DNA of 64,000 nucleotides from Bryum argenteum (lineage: Eukaryota > Streptophyta > Bryopsida > Bryales > Bryaceae), in contig CM073323.1 in NCBI GenBank assembly GCA_037043015.1, forward strand, positions 3,596,001 through 3,660,000. The letters run 5' to 3'. How positions within the stretch are numbered: the first letter of the stretch is position 1; each line of letters begins with the position of its first letter. The position numbers and the translations under genes were made by a program. The notes under the pieces were generated by a model, which was given only the letters and a program-made list of their open reading frames with translations, was not told where the DNA came from and made no database searches. This document shows, piece after piece, positions 22,033 to 33,822 of this stretch.

Positions 22033-24901
22033 ATGGGCCCGTATATCAATCCGGACAATGGCGGTGGCTTAAGAGTGGGATACGTGGTGGACGAGCAGGA
22101 GCGTGGTAAAGCGCCATTGATCGCCAGTCTGCCTCTCTTGCAACATGCCGACCTCGATGGCAAAATCGTCCTCCTTCGTGTGGACCACAATGTCGTCAAG
22201 AAAGGTAAGATATGCTCAATCTTGACGAGCTTTCTATCTATGGTTCAATGGCGAGTTTGAAAGAAGTGAAATCAAGATGTGGACTAATGCCTTAGGCTAA
22301 TTTGCAACAACCAGAGCTTGCTGTGATCTAACAATGTGGTGATTTAATGAATGGGTATGACAGGAAAAGTATTGGATCAATACCGCATTGATGTGACATT
22401 AGCGACTATGTACAACATCATTGAACGCGGTGGCAGGTATGTCTCGTTGCTGATGTTGCACTTTCTTCAATAAATTCGTCATCTGCATTTAACAAGATGA
22501 TTTCGTTATAGTTAGTCGCAGCTTCTGCCACATTATGCCACAAAAGCCATTTCTTCTACCAATTATTCATCACCCTAATCTGAAGTCTATTTTATCAAGT
22601 GACGCTCATCACGTAACTCGGATTAGTGACCAATTAACTCCAAGTTTTGTCAATTCTCATTAGATTGCAGTGAATTTATATTCGTTAACTGGAACTAAGT
22701 AGACTCTTCGATGTCCAACGCCGAATCAGGAGGTGGATATACGAGTGTTATGAAACACGAAACCTGCCTGCACTAATCAGGTAACAGGAATTGGCATTTG
22801 TGCATTGGCAGGCTGATTATAATGACTCACGTTGGGCGTCCATACGACAAGAAGTCCAAAACTCTGACCGTCAAGCAAGATGATGCTGTGGATGCAGTCG
22901 TTGGCTACTTGCAGCGTAAGCTGCGCATCAAGTTTGCGGTCCCGAAGTTCCACGTTGTTGAGAAGAAGGGCATCCTGGACGTTGATACTTCCATCAACTG
23001 GTTGATCCATGATCTGCGAGCTCGTAAAATTGGTGGCATCTACCTTCCAAATACTCGTTGGTTCGCAGTAAGTGATAAAAATCTGCTCCTGAACGTTTTT
23101 TGACTCCCTTTTACAACTCTCCAGGGCCCATGTGTTAGACTTGGCCATATACAAGACTTGGCCATATATATATGAATCCCTCTCTAATCTGGCCCATGTT
23201 TCTGTGGGAGCTGCGATCCATGCTCTGGTAAATGTTTTTGTTACATTTGACTCCAGGAAGCATGTGTTGAATGCATTTGTTAGGCTTAGAGTGGCTAGGA
23301 ATTTGACTTCAGATGCATTAAATAATTCCAGCTTTTGGTTATGGTATTAACGAGCTACCACGTTGATGTGAAGGGTGAAGAAGACAAGGGTGAGCATATG
23401 GAACGCCTTGCCGTGCAACTTACTGGGCTAGCGGATGTGTACGTAAATGATGCTTTCGGTTCATGGCAATCACATACGTCTACTTACCAAGTCACGAAGT
23501 ACCTGCCCTCTTTCGCCGGCCTTTGTATGCAGGTGACTGATGTGTCTTCCAAAGCACATTGTTTGAGATTCCCTTCACATTCACATATTATTGCTATGCG
23601 TGTTTCGATAAATGTGACATGAGAAACTAAACTTGATCATGCTTTGTAGGATGAGCTATCCAATGTGAGGGCAGTGTTGGAACCAAAGAGGCCATTTCTA
23701 GCAATTGTTGCGGGTGCAAAGTATGACACCAAAATTGGCCCACTGACTGCAATCTACAAGAGAGTGGACCATCTCATCCTCGGTGGGCTTATTTACAACA
23801 CTTTCTTGTGCGCCAAGTACGGCATCAAGATCAAGGGTGTGGAGGTGACCATCACATTGAAATCATCATTTGAGCAGTAATCTCCGAAGCCATAGAATGG
23901 ATACTCATTGCATGCATTGTTCCTGCAGGAGTCTGACATTGCCCTAGCAAAAGATCTCGTGGAACAGGACAAAATTGCGAAGAAAATTCTCGAACTACCT
24001 TGCTTAGTAGAGTCTGATACACTGGAGGGCCGCATCGAAGGGAAGTATCGAACAGTCCACATTGAGGTATTTCCTGATAGCTTTCTCACCTTCTCCGTTA
24101 TACGTGCCTGTAAGATGGAATAAATGGCCGCAGTCAAGAGTTCATGTGAACTTCTCGTAAGACATGAGTACTTCAAATTGATCGCTGGAAGTGGCTATGC
24201 AAGTTAGTCGAGAAATGAGTTCTGGAGCATCCTGAAGTGAGTCCTCATTATGAATCTGCTAACTTTGCATTTTCTGGGTGATGTAGGACTTCAAGGCAGG
24301 GCAGGAGTTTCAGTACATTCTCGACGTCGACCCTTCATCTTTTGACGCGCCGGATGTGCAAAAGGGGATTGTGAATGCCAAAACCGTGTTCGTGAACGCC
24401 GTCATGGGCCTGATGCCAGCCTTTTGGCACGGAACTAGCAAGATGGATGAAACCATTGACCGTAATCGTACTGCGCAAAAGTTCTTCGGTGGAGGCGATA
24501 CCCTCCAGGAGTTTAAAAGGTAACAGACAACTTCCACCAATTCTCTTCCCCAACAGATTCCACATTACCTAAAATTCCAGCTTCCACAATGGGACCAGTG
24601 CTTGAAACTGAGAGCATATAAATGACAATCTTGCACATTGGCAGATTAATGACGAGCACTTGGTGATTCCTACAGCACTATTTATTTCATTCTATTTGTG
24701 TGGTTGCCATTGTGCAGTTTGCACCCAGGATTGTACCATGCGGCACTGGATAGTCCCAGGTACTACATGTTCACAGGAGGAGGTACAGTTCTGAAGGTGT
24801 TGGAGGAGGCTGATCCCTTCGGCCTGCCCACTGTCAAAGCGCTCATTGAGAATGGAGAGGCTTTCGGATATCAAAGCTGGCGAGCCACCGCTCAAGTGTA
24901 G
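22033..24901 (+). CDS. Divergent phosphoglycerate kinase-family protein
   Basis: Eight exons join in phase to give 483 residues: 22033-22204, 22364-22436, 22812-23067, 23332-23532, 23650-23844, 23929-24066, 24287-24519, 24718-24901. PGK landmarks appear in order: LLRVDHNV (about 47-54), THVGRP (87-92), NTRWF (162-166), YVNDAFG (204-210), GAKYDTKI (256-263), FFGGGDT (411-417) and FTGGGTVLKVLE (441-452). Several catalytic positions are changed. The HRxH segment after NDAFG reads WQSH, so the 3-PG-binding Arg is Gln. The WNGPMGVFE nucleotide loop reads VNAVMGLMPAF, losing the Pro and the Glu that contacts ribose. The N-terminal extension before the first strand is about 40 residues and not typical of a transit peptide. 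The fold is likely PGK, but normal kinase activity is doubtful. All splice sites keep phase, so it is a gene and not a pseudogene. Confidence 0.85.
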
Positions 24902-25589
24902 AAACAATCCTAGAAGAATGGAGCTCATGATAGTGTAAGCTTTGAGAGCAGCACAAGCTACGATAACTCATATCATGCTTACCAATTTTGACGGAATCCA
25001 TAAACAGTGCAGGCTCAAGGTAATTAGCATCCACACGAGGAGTGTTTCTGCTTCTTACTTCGATTGTAAGATTCCACTTCTCTCGATTAACGAACTGCCT
25101 CCTATTTTGTGCTGACATGTTCCATTGAAATGCAAATAATATGAATAAGCAAGTCACACAGATACGAATGCATGTTGATTGCCGTAATCAATATTAGTGA
25201 CCTCTAAGCAATGGAACACAATACACTCGTGGGCATTGAGCAAAACCTGTTTTCATCATATATTGAAGTACAAGCATACTGGGGAATAAAACCTATTGAT
25301 GTTCAAACATGTGATTCCCATGTAGCAATGTTCTGAGTGCAGGGGTTTCCTGACTTGTTGCAGAGTAGCTTTTTCTTCAGCAGTGTCTTCTGAAGCAAGG
25401 AATGTCCAGAGTCCCACATGAAGTGCATGAGCGTAGGGTCACCTAACGTAAACTGCTCATGTAGGTATATCTGGTTTGTATGCTGAGATCATTGTGCCTA
25501 CTCGACGTATTGTACTTGGGCATCCTGGTGAGATACCCTCAATTGTGAGTGGGCCAAGGTGAGACATGTGCAAGATATTTTTTACCTTT
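24902..25589. other. 3-prime region of the PGK-like gene and intergenic DNA
   Basis: Nothing beyond probable 3-prime UTR was recognised. Confidence 0.5.
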
Positions 25590-25917
25590 TTAGCCCTTAA
25601 ACCTGAGGGGCTTCTTTTCCAACAGAATCTGCTATGTAGCTCTCACTGGACTCAACTTTTGACTTATATTTTTATATTTTGATGTCAAGCTAGTCACCTT
25701 CTTGAGATGTATTCAAAAAGTGAAATTTTACAATTTAAATCACAATTTGTATGAGTGATTTTTGTGTTTTAAAAGGACTGTGATAGGTTGGTTGAGATTG
25801 TACATAACCTTGGAGAAGGTTGCAAGCTCATCATTGATTGGTTCATCTATGATGCCCAAGTCCTAAAGATGTTGTGATTCAATTTTGGGTTGCTCGTTTA
25901 GGGTTAATGTGGAGGAT
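25590..25917 (+). mobile_element. TTAA-element family E, copy 1
   Basis: The edges are TTAGCCCTTAAACC and CGTTTAGGGTTAA. The body is repeated in inverted orientation at 26778-27137. Shared blocks include GAGAAGGTTGCAAGCTCATC and ATCACAATTTGTATGAGTGA, allowing for mismatches. No coding frame. Confidence 0.65.
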
Positions 25918-26535
25918 GTGAGGGCCAACCATCCCATATTTATTGTCACACCCAAACCTCCATGCATTCACCATTTTAATACTACATATTGTTTGGGGTT
26001 GAGAATTAAAGATATTGTGATTCAATGTGATTCAATGTAAAACAATTTGTTTTGTAAGAAAAACTTAATACAAGGCTTTTAAGATGAAACTAATTTGAAA
26101 ATTATGAAAACAAAAGTAAAGTGGAGTTCATTACAAGGCCAATTAAGAATCATATATTGTAGCCTAGTCTAAGATTTCACTTTTGCAAAGTGAAAACAAA
26201 GTAATTATTAATTTTCACATATAGATTTCATCATCGTGGTATTAGATTTTATTGTTTTAGATTTTTATGCTTAAAAATTTCAAAAATATGATGTAAAAAA
26301 TCATTAAGCTTGAAAATTGATGAGATTTAATTACTCGTAATTTTGAAAGATTTTGGTTTTTATCATTTGAAGATTTTTGTTTTTGAAGTAATTAATTATT
26401 TAGTGACAAAATCTTGTAGAGGCTACAGTGGTAATTTGATCCAAAGTAAGTAAGCTTGAGCTCAAAAGGTGCAAATAGATGGCCAACAGACAAAAAAGTT
26501 AAACAAGGTTTCTCAAGGTAGAAGACTATGTTAAA

Positions 26536-26781
26536 TTAACCCCTAACGCTCCGAACAACCATTTTGACATGGTTGTTTTGACAAATACTCAAACTTTGAC
26601 TCAATATATCTCAACATCCACATGATGAAATATGACGAAAATTGGTGGGTATTCTAATTAGACAGTTACAAACAAGATCTTACGGTTGAATTTCTCAAAA
26701 TCAATATCAAGAAAATATTGTCCACGGATCACAGATATGGCCATCTCGAGGTCAGTGTAGAGCTAGAGCATTAGGGGTTAA
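26536..26781 (+). mobile_element. TTAA-element family F, 246 bp, complete
   Basis: It starts TTAACCCCTAACGCTC and ends GAGCATTAGGGGTTAA, an inverted repeat with one mismatch. The interior includes AAGATCTTACGGTTGAA, a motif also seen in other TTAA families. Its right TTAA is shared with the left edge of the next element. Confidence 0.75.
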
Positions 26782-27137
26782 CTCTTAAATGCCCATGGGT
26801 CCGAAACAGGCAACCCAAAATTGGATCACAACATCTTTTGGACTTGGGCATCATGAATAGTGCACTTTTTGAGCTCGGGCATCATGAATGAACCAGTCAA
26901 TGATGAGCTTGCAACCTCCTACAAGGTTATGTGCAATCCCAACCTACCTACAACAATCCTTTCAAAGCACAAAATCACTCATACAAATTGCGATTTAAAT
27001 TGTAAAATTTCACTTTTTGAATGCATCACAAGAAGGTGACTAGTTTGACATCAAAATACAAGAGAATAATTGAGTACAATGCTAGAGATTCTGTTGGAAA
27101 AAAACCCCTCGTGCTTGATTGGGCGTTTAAAGGTTAA
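26778..27137 (-). mobile_element. TTAA-element family E, copy 2, inverted
   Basis: It begins TTAACTCTTAAATGCCC and ends GGGCGTTTAAAGGTTAA, and is the inverse of 25590-25917. The two copies form roughly 330-bp arms around an 860-bp spacer. Confidence 0.65.
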
Positions 27138-27871
27138 AAGCATAAGACCTTCCGAATGGAGAAAACAACATGAGGAGCCAGGTCTGTCCACAGACTGAGA
27201 GGAAGTCTGAATGAGCAGGAGTGAGCAGGACACAAGGCACACATGGAGCTCTCAACAGGTGTCGCCGCTCATGCTCCCCATGCACCCATCACCAAGGCAG
27301 CTGTTCAGACATTCCGACCGGAACAACCCCATTCCATTCCATTGCCACTCCTAATTTCACTTACTGTAACTTACTTCACTTAGGGTTCCATAGCCATGCA
27401 TAACTTCAACACCATCCCAATAACACACTCGGCAAACTGCTCATCCTCCACTTGGTACTCCATGCACATTTCATTTCAATTTTGGGCTTTGAATCAGCCA
27501 AGCTTGATCAATCGAAGATGTGCACTTTGCTGTTCTCGTGCCTTCTTCTCATCGGTTTCGGTATCAAGTCTGTCGTTACTACCGCGCTCACTCTCATCAT
27601 TCCTTGCTGATTCCGGCAACCCATCGCAATTATAATATGCTTCTGAGCACCTTTGGTGGGACCAGTGATCATCGGAATCTATGTCAGTGTATGTCTGATC
27701 CTTTATGTCTGACTCATCGTAGTGTCCATTTTCTCTCGTGAGTGTCGTGCTCTCGGTTTGGGTGGTTTTGCTCTTTCGAGTTCGTTACTTAGAGGCGGTA
27801 AAAGTTTTATGGAGTGACAGCGCGGAGGTGAAATATTATTCGCAGCAGAGCGTTTTGTCACAAGGAAAGTA
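27138..27871. other. Promoter and leader region of the LanC-like gene
   Basis: GC content rises toward the ATG. No TATA box stands out and no separate gene is supported. Confidence 0.45.
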
Positions 27872-29867
27872 ATGGCGGATCGGTACTTTCTTAACAAATT
27901 GAGCGACTATGGCGCGCTAAACAGTGTCGAAGATCAAGCTGAGGCTGGGCGTAGTCCTGATGTTATACTCAAGGGTGCCATAGCTTTGCGAGATGAGGTA
28001 AGCTTCGCACACTTCACTCAGATCATCGGTGTTTTGCATTTGCCGCCATATCCGGTACTGTAATGAGAGATCTTGATGCATATTTGGGCTCTGAGAAGAG
28101 TGGTGGGGTGATTCAGGTAGTTCAAGCAACATGGATACGGCATGGGCCTCGTGTGTCAGATCCAACGATGTACGTGGGTATGCTGGGAACAGCGTTTTTG
28201 TGCTTCAAAGTACACGAGACCACGGGAAGCAGAGAGGATCTTGATCTCTGCTGCCAGATTATCGACAACTGCGCTTCTGCGGCAGAAACTATGAAACAGT
28301 ATGGCTTCTCTCTTTGAGCGAGTAAATTACTGGACAAGTTCAGTTAGCTTTTAAGTTCTGTTGATCGGTTATCGAATTGGTTTGCAGAAGATAGACCTAC
28401 ACTTGGGTGTTCTTACTGCTTAGAATCGAGATGAGTAGAGGGGCATCTTGAGGTCAGCACACTTTTTTCTGACGCAATGGAACAGGTATGTTACATTCTT
28501 ATGCGGGCAGCCAGGCATTTATGCTTTAGGAGCAGCAGCTGCCAAATACAAAGGAGACCAGCAACGACTTGTTCGCTATCTCGGCCTTTTCAATGCGGTA
28601 CCTTCAACACCCTAAAAATGCTACTTGTTTGCACAATAGCTTCTGTACATCGGAAAAGATCTTCCTAAGATGCTCCCTTGGCAAGAATATTTAATAATTT
28701 ATTGGAGCCTGTGCCTTCACGTGTATTTTGCTAATCAGCTGAAATCCTAAAGTTATAATCAGCCTCCCTTTTGTAGCGTGTTGTTTACCAGGAGATTTGA
28801 CCTGTCGAGTATCGTTAATATCATTATACTTAAGCATGAAGCGTTATGTATGATGTTTGTAGATTGCGGAGCAGAGCGTTCTCGCAGTAGGGCCAGGGCA
28901 GGGTGGTCTGGGCATGCCCTATGAACTAATGTATGGACGAGCTGGATTTCTCTGGGCTGCACTTTTTGTGAACAAATATATTGGCGAAGAAACCATCCCC
29001 TCGACCGTGACGGTTAGTTTCAACCTCTGGATACTCCCCAATAGTATGCAATATCATAGAATAATACTAACCTATTCTCTGGCAGTGGGAGCTTCTATTC
29101 TAACAAGAGCCATGGCATGCACATTCAGGGACCAGTAGTGGACGCGGTATTAGCGGCAGGGAGAGCAGGAGCTTCTCACACGCAATGTCCTCTCATGTAT
29201 CAATGGCACGGAACTCGGTACTGGGGAGCAGCACATGGTCTAGCTGGTATAATGCACGTATTGATGCACTACCCACTCAATCAGGAGGACATGGATGATG
29301 TGAAGGGGACGTTACGGTACATGATCAAAGGTCGATTTGCAAGTGGCAATTACCCGTCGAGTGAGAACAACACACGAGACCGACTGGTTCATTGGTGCCA
29401 TGGAACTCCCGGACTTGCACTAACTCTTTGCAAAGCTGCTCAGGTACGTCCGTCCACCGACACCAAACATCTTACGCTTTTTGTTCTGTTGTTTTCTCGA
29501 ATGTTACCAACATTGTGATTTGCAGGTTTACCCTGAGTGCGAGGAGTTTCGCTCAGCTGCTGTAGAAGCGGGAGAGGTGGTGTGGAAACGAGGTTTGCTG
29601 CGACGATTAGGACTATGCCATGGCATCAGTGGGAATGCTTATGTGTTCTTAGCCTTGTATCGGTTAACCGGAGGCAAGCAGCATCTATTTCGAGCTCAAC
29701 AATTTGGTGCTTTCCTGTACAAAAATGCCAAGGAGTTGATCGACACAGGGGAGTTACATGGCGGTGATCATGGCTACTCTTTGTTCGAGGGATTGGCTGG
29801 AACTGCCTGTCTGTGGTTGGATTTAACAAGACCAGATTCTGCAAGATTTCCTGGTTACGAGCTCTAA
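27872..29867 (+). CDS. LanC-like protein (GCR2/GCL family)
   Basis: Six exons give 408 residues, the family's usual length: 27872-27997, 28117-28298, 28486-28597, 28863-29012, 29129-29443, 29526-29867. The N-terminus MADRYFLN resembles plant GCL proteins. The zinc ligands expected of the LanC fold are present as the Cys of HWCHGTPG (about C280) and the Cys-His pair of GLCHGISGNAY (about C326, H327). WHGTRYWGAAHGLAGIMHVL and the C-terminal FEGLAGTACL and FPGYEL are further hallmarks. LanC-like eukaryotic proteins add glutathione to dehydrated residues or bind glutathione. Their proposed role as abscisic acid receptors in plants is disputed. All splice phases agree and nothing looks broken. The long open frame on the other strand near 29.6-29.9 kb is a shadow. 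Confidence 0.93.
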
Positions 29868-30769
29868 GGACTGTATAGCATCTTGCGAAGTTTTGGTACT
29901 CCACCCACTGGTGAACTCTTTACTGAGGGTAGCTAATGTTGCACTCTCAGAAAGCCAGTGTGGTGAAACTTGCACCTTTTATGATCTTCATAACCTTTGG
30001 TACATGAAGGGACTTCAAATCCAATATTTTAGACGGATTTAGGAGTAATGAATATGACCGTATATGAACACATTAGTTCGTAGAATTGGGTGATTACGAG
30101 AGATGTGAATTTTGTATGAAAATCAAAACTGTTCTTAGGTGAAGGTATCAATTATTTTTGTGTATTTGAAGTTTGAGACCCTGTTCCTTACACTCAGAAG
30201 TCGAGTTAAGTTGGTCACCTGAGAATTGTAAGAAATGTGTTTCATTGTAATAGAAGACCAAAGACCATTTAACCAAAGACCGCAAACAGTGCAGAATGTG
30301 CTGAGAGAGGCCTGTTATCTAATGTTAAATTGAATGTGCCAGGAGAGGCTTGGTATCTAACATAAAATTACAGAAATCATATTTGATTCGCAAAGTTAGG
30401 TCAGATCTTGCAATTTTAATTTACCTCCGCAGCCGGCAGAATGCCGGTTAAATGTTATTAGAGGCTAAATAGAAAGCTCAAACTGAGGTACGTACCATTG
30501 GGTCAAGGAATGGTCGATGTTTTAGTTTTGTGTACTGTTTAGTGGCGTTTAGTTTTAGGTCTGAAAGACACAGAAATGAATTTCAATTTTGGTCAACTTC
30601 CAAGCAATGTATCTATAAAGCGATGTAGACTTTTATGGAATAATTTAAGATACCTCTATCATGGAACATCTTTTTATTGATTAGGAACATGCTATAAAAA
30701 TCAATTCTATGTGTAGTGTTTGAATGCACCTAAAATAGAAATATGTCATTGTGTTTGCGACCTCAAACT
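29868..30769. other. 3-prime region and intergenic DNA
   Basis: Probable 3-prime UTR of the LanC-like gene followed by AT-rich DNA with no recognised feature. Confidence 0.5.
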
Positions 30770-31028
30770 AAAGAATGTACACTCAAACTCCCTCCATTGC
30801 TGTGACATTTTGAATGACAAGCTACAACTTTGAAGTGCCATAACTTCTTTATCTCAAGCCTAATTCTGACAAAATTTGTTGTGTTGGATTCCGAATCAAG
30901 TCTAGTTTGTTTGGTGAAACTACAAATCCATTTAAGATAGTATAGATCTTGCGACATGCATTTTGGTGAAGGTAGTTTTTTTTGGTATTTCTAAACATGG
31001 GGCATGTTTTATCATTGCAAGCCAATTA

Positions 31029-32620
31029 CAGTGACCTTCAAAAGTGTCCCAATGTTTATAATTTGAAAGTTTGGTGAGTCACCACATAGTGATTGCATGC
31101 TAGACTGACATGGCATCAATTTAGTTACATACTATCATTAGTAAGGTAATCAAGGAGCAAGGCTTACCACTTGTCTCTACATGTATGTGCATGAATTGAA
31201 GCTCTAGATATTTTCTCTTCATTGGGACAGTTTTGAAAGTACATATGAGTGAATCTTGTATGCATAGCAAGTGAAGTGTACATTCATTGTGAATTGCTTG
31301 GTTTGTGTTCTGTTGTGTGTATTTGTTCTTCTTGCGTCATATATTTGTTTCTTTCGTGTTTAGCTTCACAAGTGAAAATGGTTAGGCCATTGTCCCAGGG
31401 GAAGCAACAAGGTATACTCTCTTTGCTTCAAAAAGGTTGTAGTGTGAGAGAGATAGCAAATTCTTTGCATGTTGGTAAATCAAGTGTACAGAGGCTCCGT
31501 AAGAAGCATTTTCCAGATGCAAAGCTTTTAGTTGGAGGTAGACCACGCAAGTTGACAAGTGCAATGGAGCGGTCTTGTGTAACTAGTATAACAAGAGGGA
31601 AGGTGTCTACTGCAAGAGAAGCTACTAAACATGTGCAAGAAGTTTTTGGAGTACAAGTCAGTGAAGTTACTGTACGCCGTGGACTTTGTAGAGCAGGTTT
31701 GCAATCGCATGTGAAAGAAAAGAAACCACATTTGTCACGCAGTAATATTAGGGCTCGCTTAGAATTTGCCAAAAAGTATCAACTACTATACATTGATGAT
31801 TGGAGTCACGTGATATTCTCGGATGAGACTAAAATTAATGATTTTCTTTGGATGGGAGAGTTTGGTGTTGGGTTCGTGATCCACAGAACTTTCGAGCGGA
31901 CCGTTATTCCGACTGTTAAGCATGGTGGTGGTTCTGTGATGATATGGGGATGTATGTGTATACATGGACCTGGCATGATGTGTAGAATTGAAGGTCGCCT
32001 CAATCAGCATGGTTATCAAAAAATCTTGGAGGAGCATCTCCATGGTACAATTCAAAAATATAATTTAGATCCATCGGGAGTCATATTTCAACAGGATAAT
32101 GCACCTATACATACCAGTAATAGTATGAAACAATGGTTTTCTAGGCAACCTTTTGGTGTCTTATCTTGGCCTCGCTCGTCTCGATTTGAATCCTATAGAA
32201 AATCTATGGGCAATTTTGAAAAGGAGATTGAATCGATATGACACACCACCAAAAGGGATACTTGAGTTATGGTCTCGTGTGGAAGAAACCTTCCCTTCTA
32301 TCACTGTTGATGATTGCAAGAGACTTATAGAATCAATGCCCAGACGAATAGCAGCTGTATTAAAATCCAGAGGAAAATGGACAAAGTGGTGAGGAATTTC
32401 CATGTTGGACGTTCAAAAGTGTACCAATGTACAGAGTAGCTTTAGGTTTTTTTCCTTTCTCATTGAGCGCTTCAATTTTGTTGGAATTTTTGTAATCAAT
32501 TAGTACATTGTATGTACTATTTCAATAAATTTACTACATTCCATTCCATGAGTTTCTCTTACCTACATTATTTTTTGAATGTAACATGTACAAACATTGG
32601 GACAGTTTTGAAGGTCACTG
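31029..32620 (+). mobile_element. Tc1-like transposon, 1592 bp, both ends intact
   Basis: The inverted ends CAGTGACCTTCAAAAGTGTC and GACAGTTTTGAAGGTCACTG, continuing with CCCAATG, differ by about one base. TA duplications flank them at 31027-31028 and 32621-32622. One transposase gene lies inside on the plus strand. Size, ends and duplication are all standard for Tc1 elements. Confidence 0.92.
31378..32392 (+). pseudogene. Tc1-like transposase with one frameshift
   Basis: From the ATG at 31378 the frame encodes MVRPLSQGKQQGILSLLQKG, a two-part helix-turn-helix DNA-binding region with GGRPRKL between, then the catalytic motifs IFSDET and FQQDNAPIHTS. Near 32165-32180 the frame shifts by one or two bases. 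The remainder, LDLNPIENLWAILKRRLNRY to SRGKWTKW, is in another frame and ends at 32392. About 338 residues would be expected, normal for Tc1. The frame is also open for 129 bases before this ATG, but that part lacks family resemblance. Confidence 0.88.
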
Positions 32621-32622
32621 TA

Positions 32623-33216
32623 TGTGCAATCAAAAGTAGTACATCATGAACTATTTGTACACAAGTATGATCATAAGATGAACATCAATCCCACCTTAGC
32701 AATAATTCCCTCTTTTCATAGTTGGTTTTGTATTTTCTACATCAAGGATTAATTGTACAGAGTTAGGCTGGCACTTCTATTTAAATGAAGATCTCTACCA
32801 CAAGGTTTATTTACAATAAATGTTACGGAAATTGTAGATCACTTTCGTTGAACGATGAGCAAAAACGTCTTGCCAAAATAATGCCTATATTGTACTATCA
32901 AAGATTTGAGTTCAACCACTAAAATACCATAAAAGACCATTAGAATTTAGGAATAATTTTTATAAGAGGACTATTTCAAAAGTATTAACAGAAGGGTAAG
33001 GAAATTAACTAGACCTTCATTTAGTTTTGGCCACTTGGGGTTTCTCACTTTAAGGACAACAACTTAGTAAAATCGCACACCATCCACCACTCTTGTTCAA
33101 AAATAGCACTCAAATTTGAATTCTCGTAAACTAGTTCACGAATCCTCGTGGGTGTGAGGTGGCCCCACACTTGTCCAGTGGGCAGCACTCTTAACAATAA
33201 TTCTCTTGATAGAGCC
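32623..33216. other. Intergenic DNA between Tc1 and family D element
   Basis: The first part continues the interrupted family A copy. After that nothing is recognised. Confidence 0.45.
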
Positions 33217-33449
33217 TTAACCCCTAAAGGTCTGAGCGTGCCGTGGCGACCAGTAGAATACGATGTATTTTGGTTGTATTTGGAGTGAATGCACACCTTT
33301 AATGGGTTTGAGTTCAAAGAAGAAGTTGACATTTGAATTAATGCGGTTCTAGTGAGCTATTACAATTCCAGTTTAGAGTTTCTTGTTGGTAGCTAATCCT
33401 AATTATACGACAGCATACATACTATCCCCAAGGGACTTTTAAGGGTTAA
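33217..33449 (+). mobile_element. TTAA-element family D, copy 1, 233 bp
   Basis: It starts TTAACCCCTAAAGGTCTGAG and ends GACTTTTAAGGGTTAA. A second copy of exactly the same length lies inverted at 44539-44771 and is nearly identical. The flanks differ right up to TTAA, which fixes the borders. Confidence 0.85.
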
Positions 33450-33456
33450 CTCAAAC

Positions 33457-33625
33457 TTCCTCCGTCTCGGAAAAACACCTTGATTTGGTTCAAACACTTG
33501 TCTCACAATAAATCCAAGATCTGATATTGAATCCAAACCGTCCAACTGTATCAATGGGTAATCTAGACCATTAGAAAACTCCAACCATTTTTAGCAAATC
33601 ATGGTGTTTTTCAAAGATGGAGAAA
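33457..33625 (+). mobile_element. Stowaway-like MITE
   Basis: TTCCTCCGTCTCGGAAAAAC plus ACCTTGATTTG near 33457 is inverted at about 33595-33624 with several mismatches. CTCCGTC-type ends are typical of Stowaway elements. A clear TA duplication is not visible. Confidence 0.6.
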
Positions 33626-33735
33626 GATTGTTTGGTTCCATGCACGGAACCATTTGAGTGCAGAGACAAAACCAATAATGATATGACCACTCAAAAAATG
33701 TAGAAAGTTTTGTTATAAGTATTTCATAAAGTGCA

Positions 33736-33747
33736 AAATAAAAAAAA
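33736..33747 (-). terminator. Polymerase III terminator of tRNA-Val
   Basis: On the minus strand, CTTTTTTTTATTTT follows the tRNA 3-prime end almost directly. Confidence 0.8.
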
Positions 33748-33748
33748 G

Positions 33749-33822
33749 TGTCTGATCCCAGGTTCGAACTGGGGACCTCTAGTGTGTGAGACTAGCGTGA
33801 TAACCGACTACACCAACCAGAC
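33749..33822 (-). tRNA. tRNA-Val(CAC)
   Basis: On the minus strand the sequence folds as a full cloverleaf. The acceptor stem GTCTGGT/ATCAGAC holds with one G-T pair, the D arm is GTGTAGTCGGTTATCAC, the anticodon stem CTAGT/ACTAG encloses loop CTCACAC with anticodon CAC, and the T arm is CCCAGTTCGAACCTGGG. The discriminator is A and no intron or encoded CCA is present. A run of eight T follows within a few bases, a good polymerase III terminator. It closely resembles plant nuclear tRNA-Val. Confidence 0.96.

Larger units (their letters stand above)
30770..32760 (-). mobile_element. Family A copy interrupted by a Tc1 element
   Basis: On the minus strand, 30770-31028 follows the right half of the family A element at 6115-7096, for example TTGGCTTGCAATG, CATGCCCCATG and AGACTTGATT blocks. 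After the Tc1 element the sequence TATGTGCAATCAAAAGTAG continues the family A reading GCCAATTATGTGAAATTAAA, so the insertion point is clear. The far end is blurred and both outer TTAA edges are lost. Confidence 0.55.
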
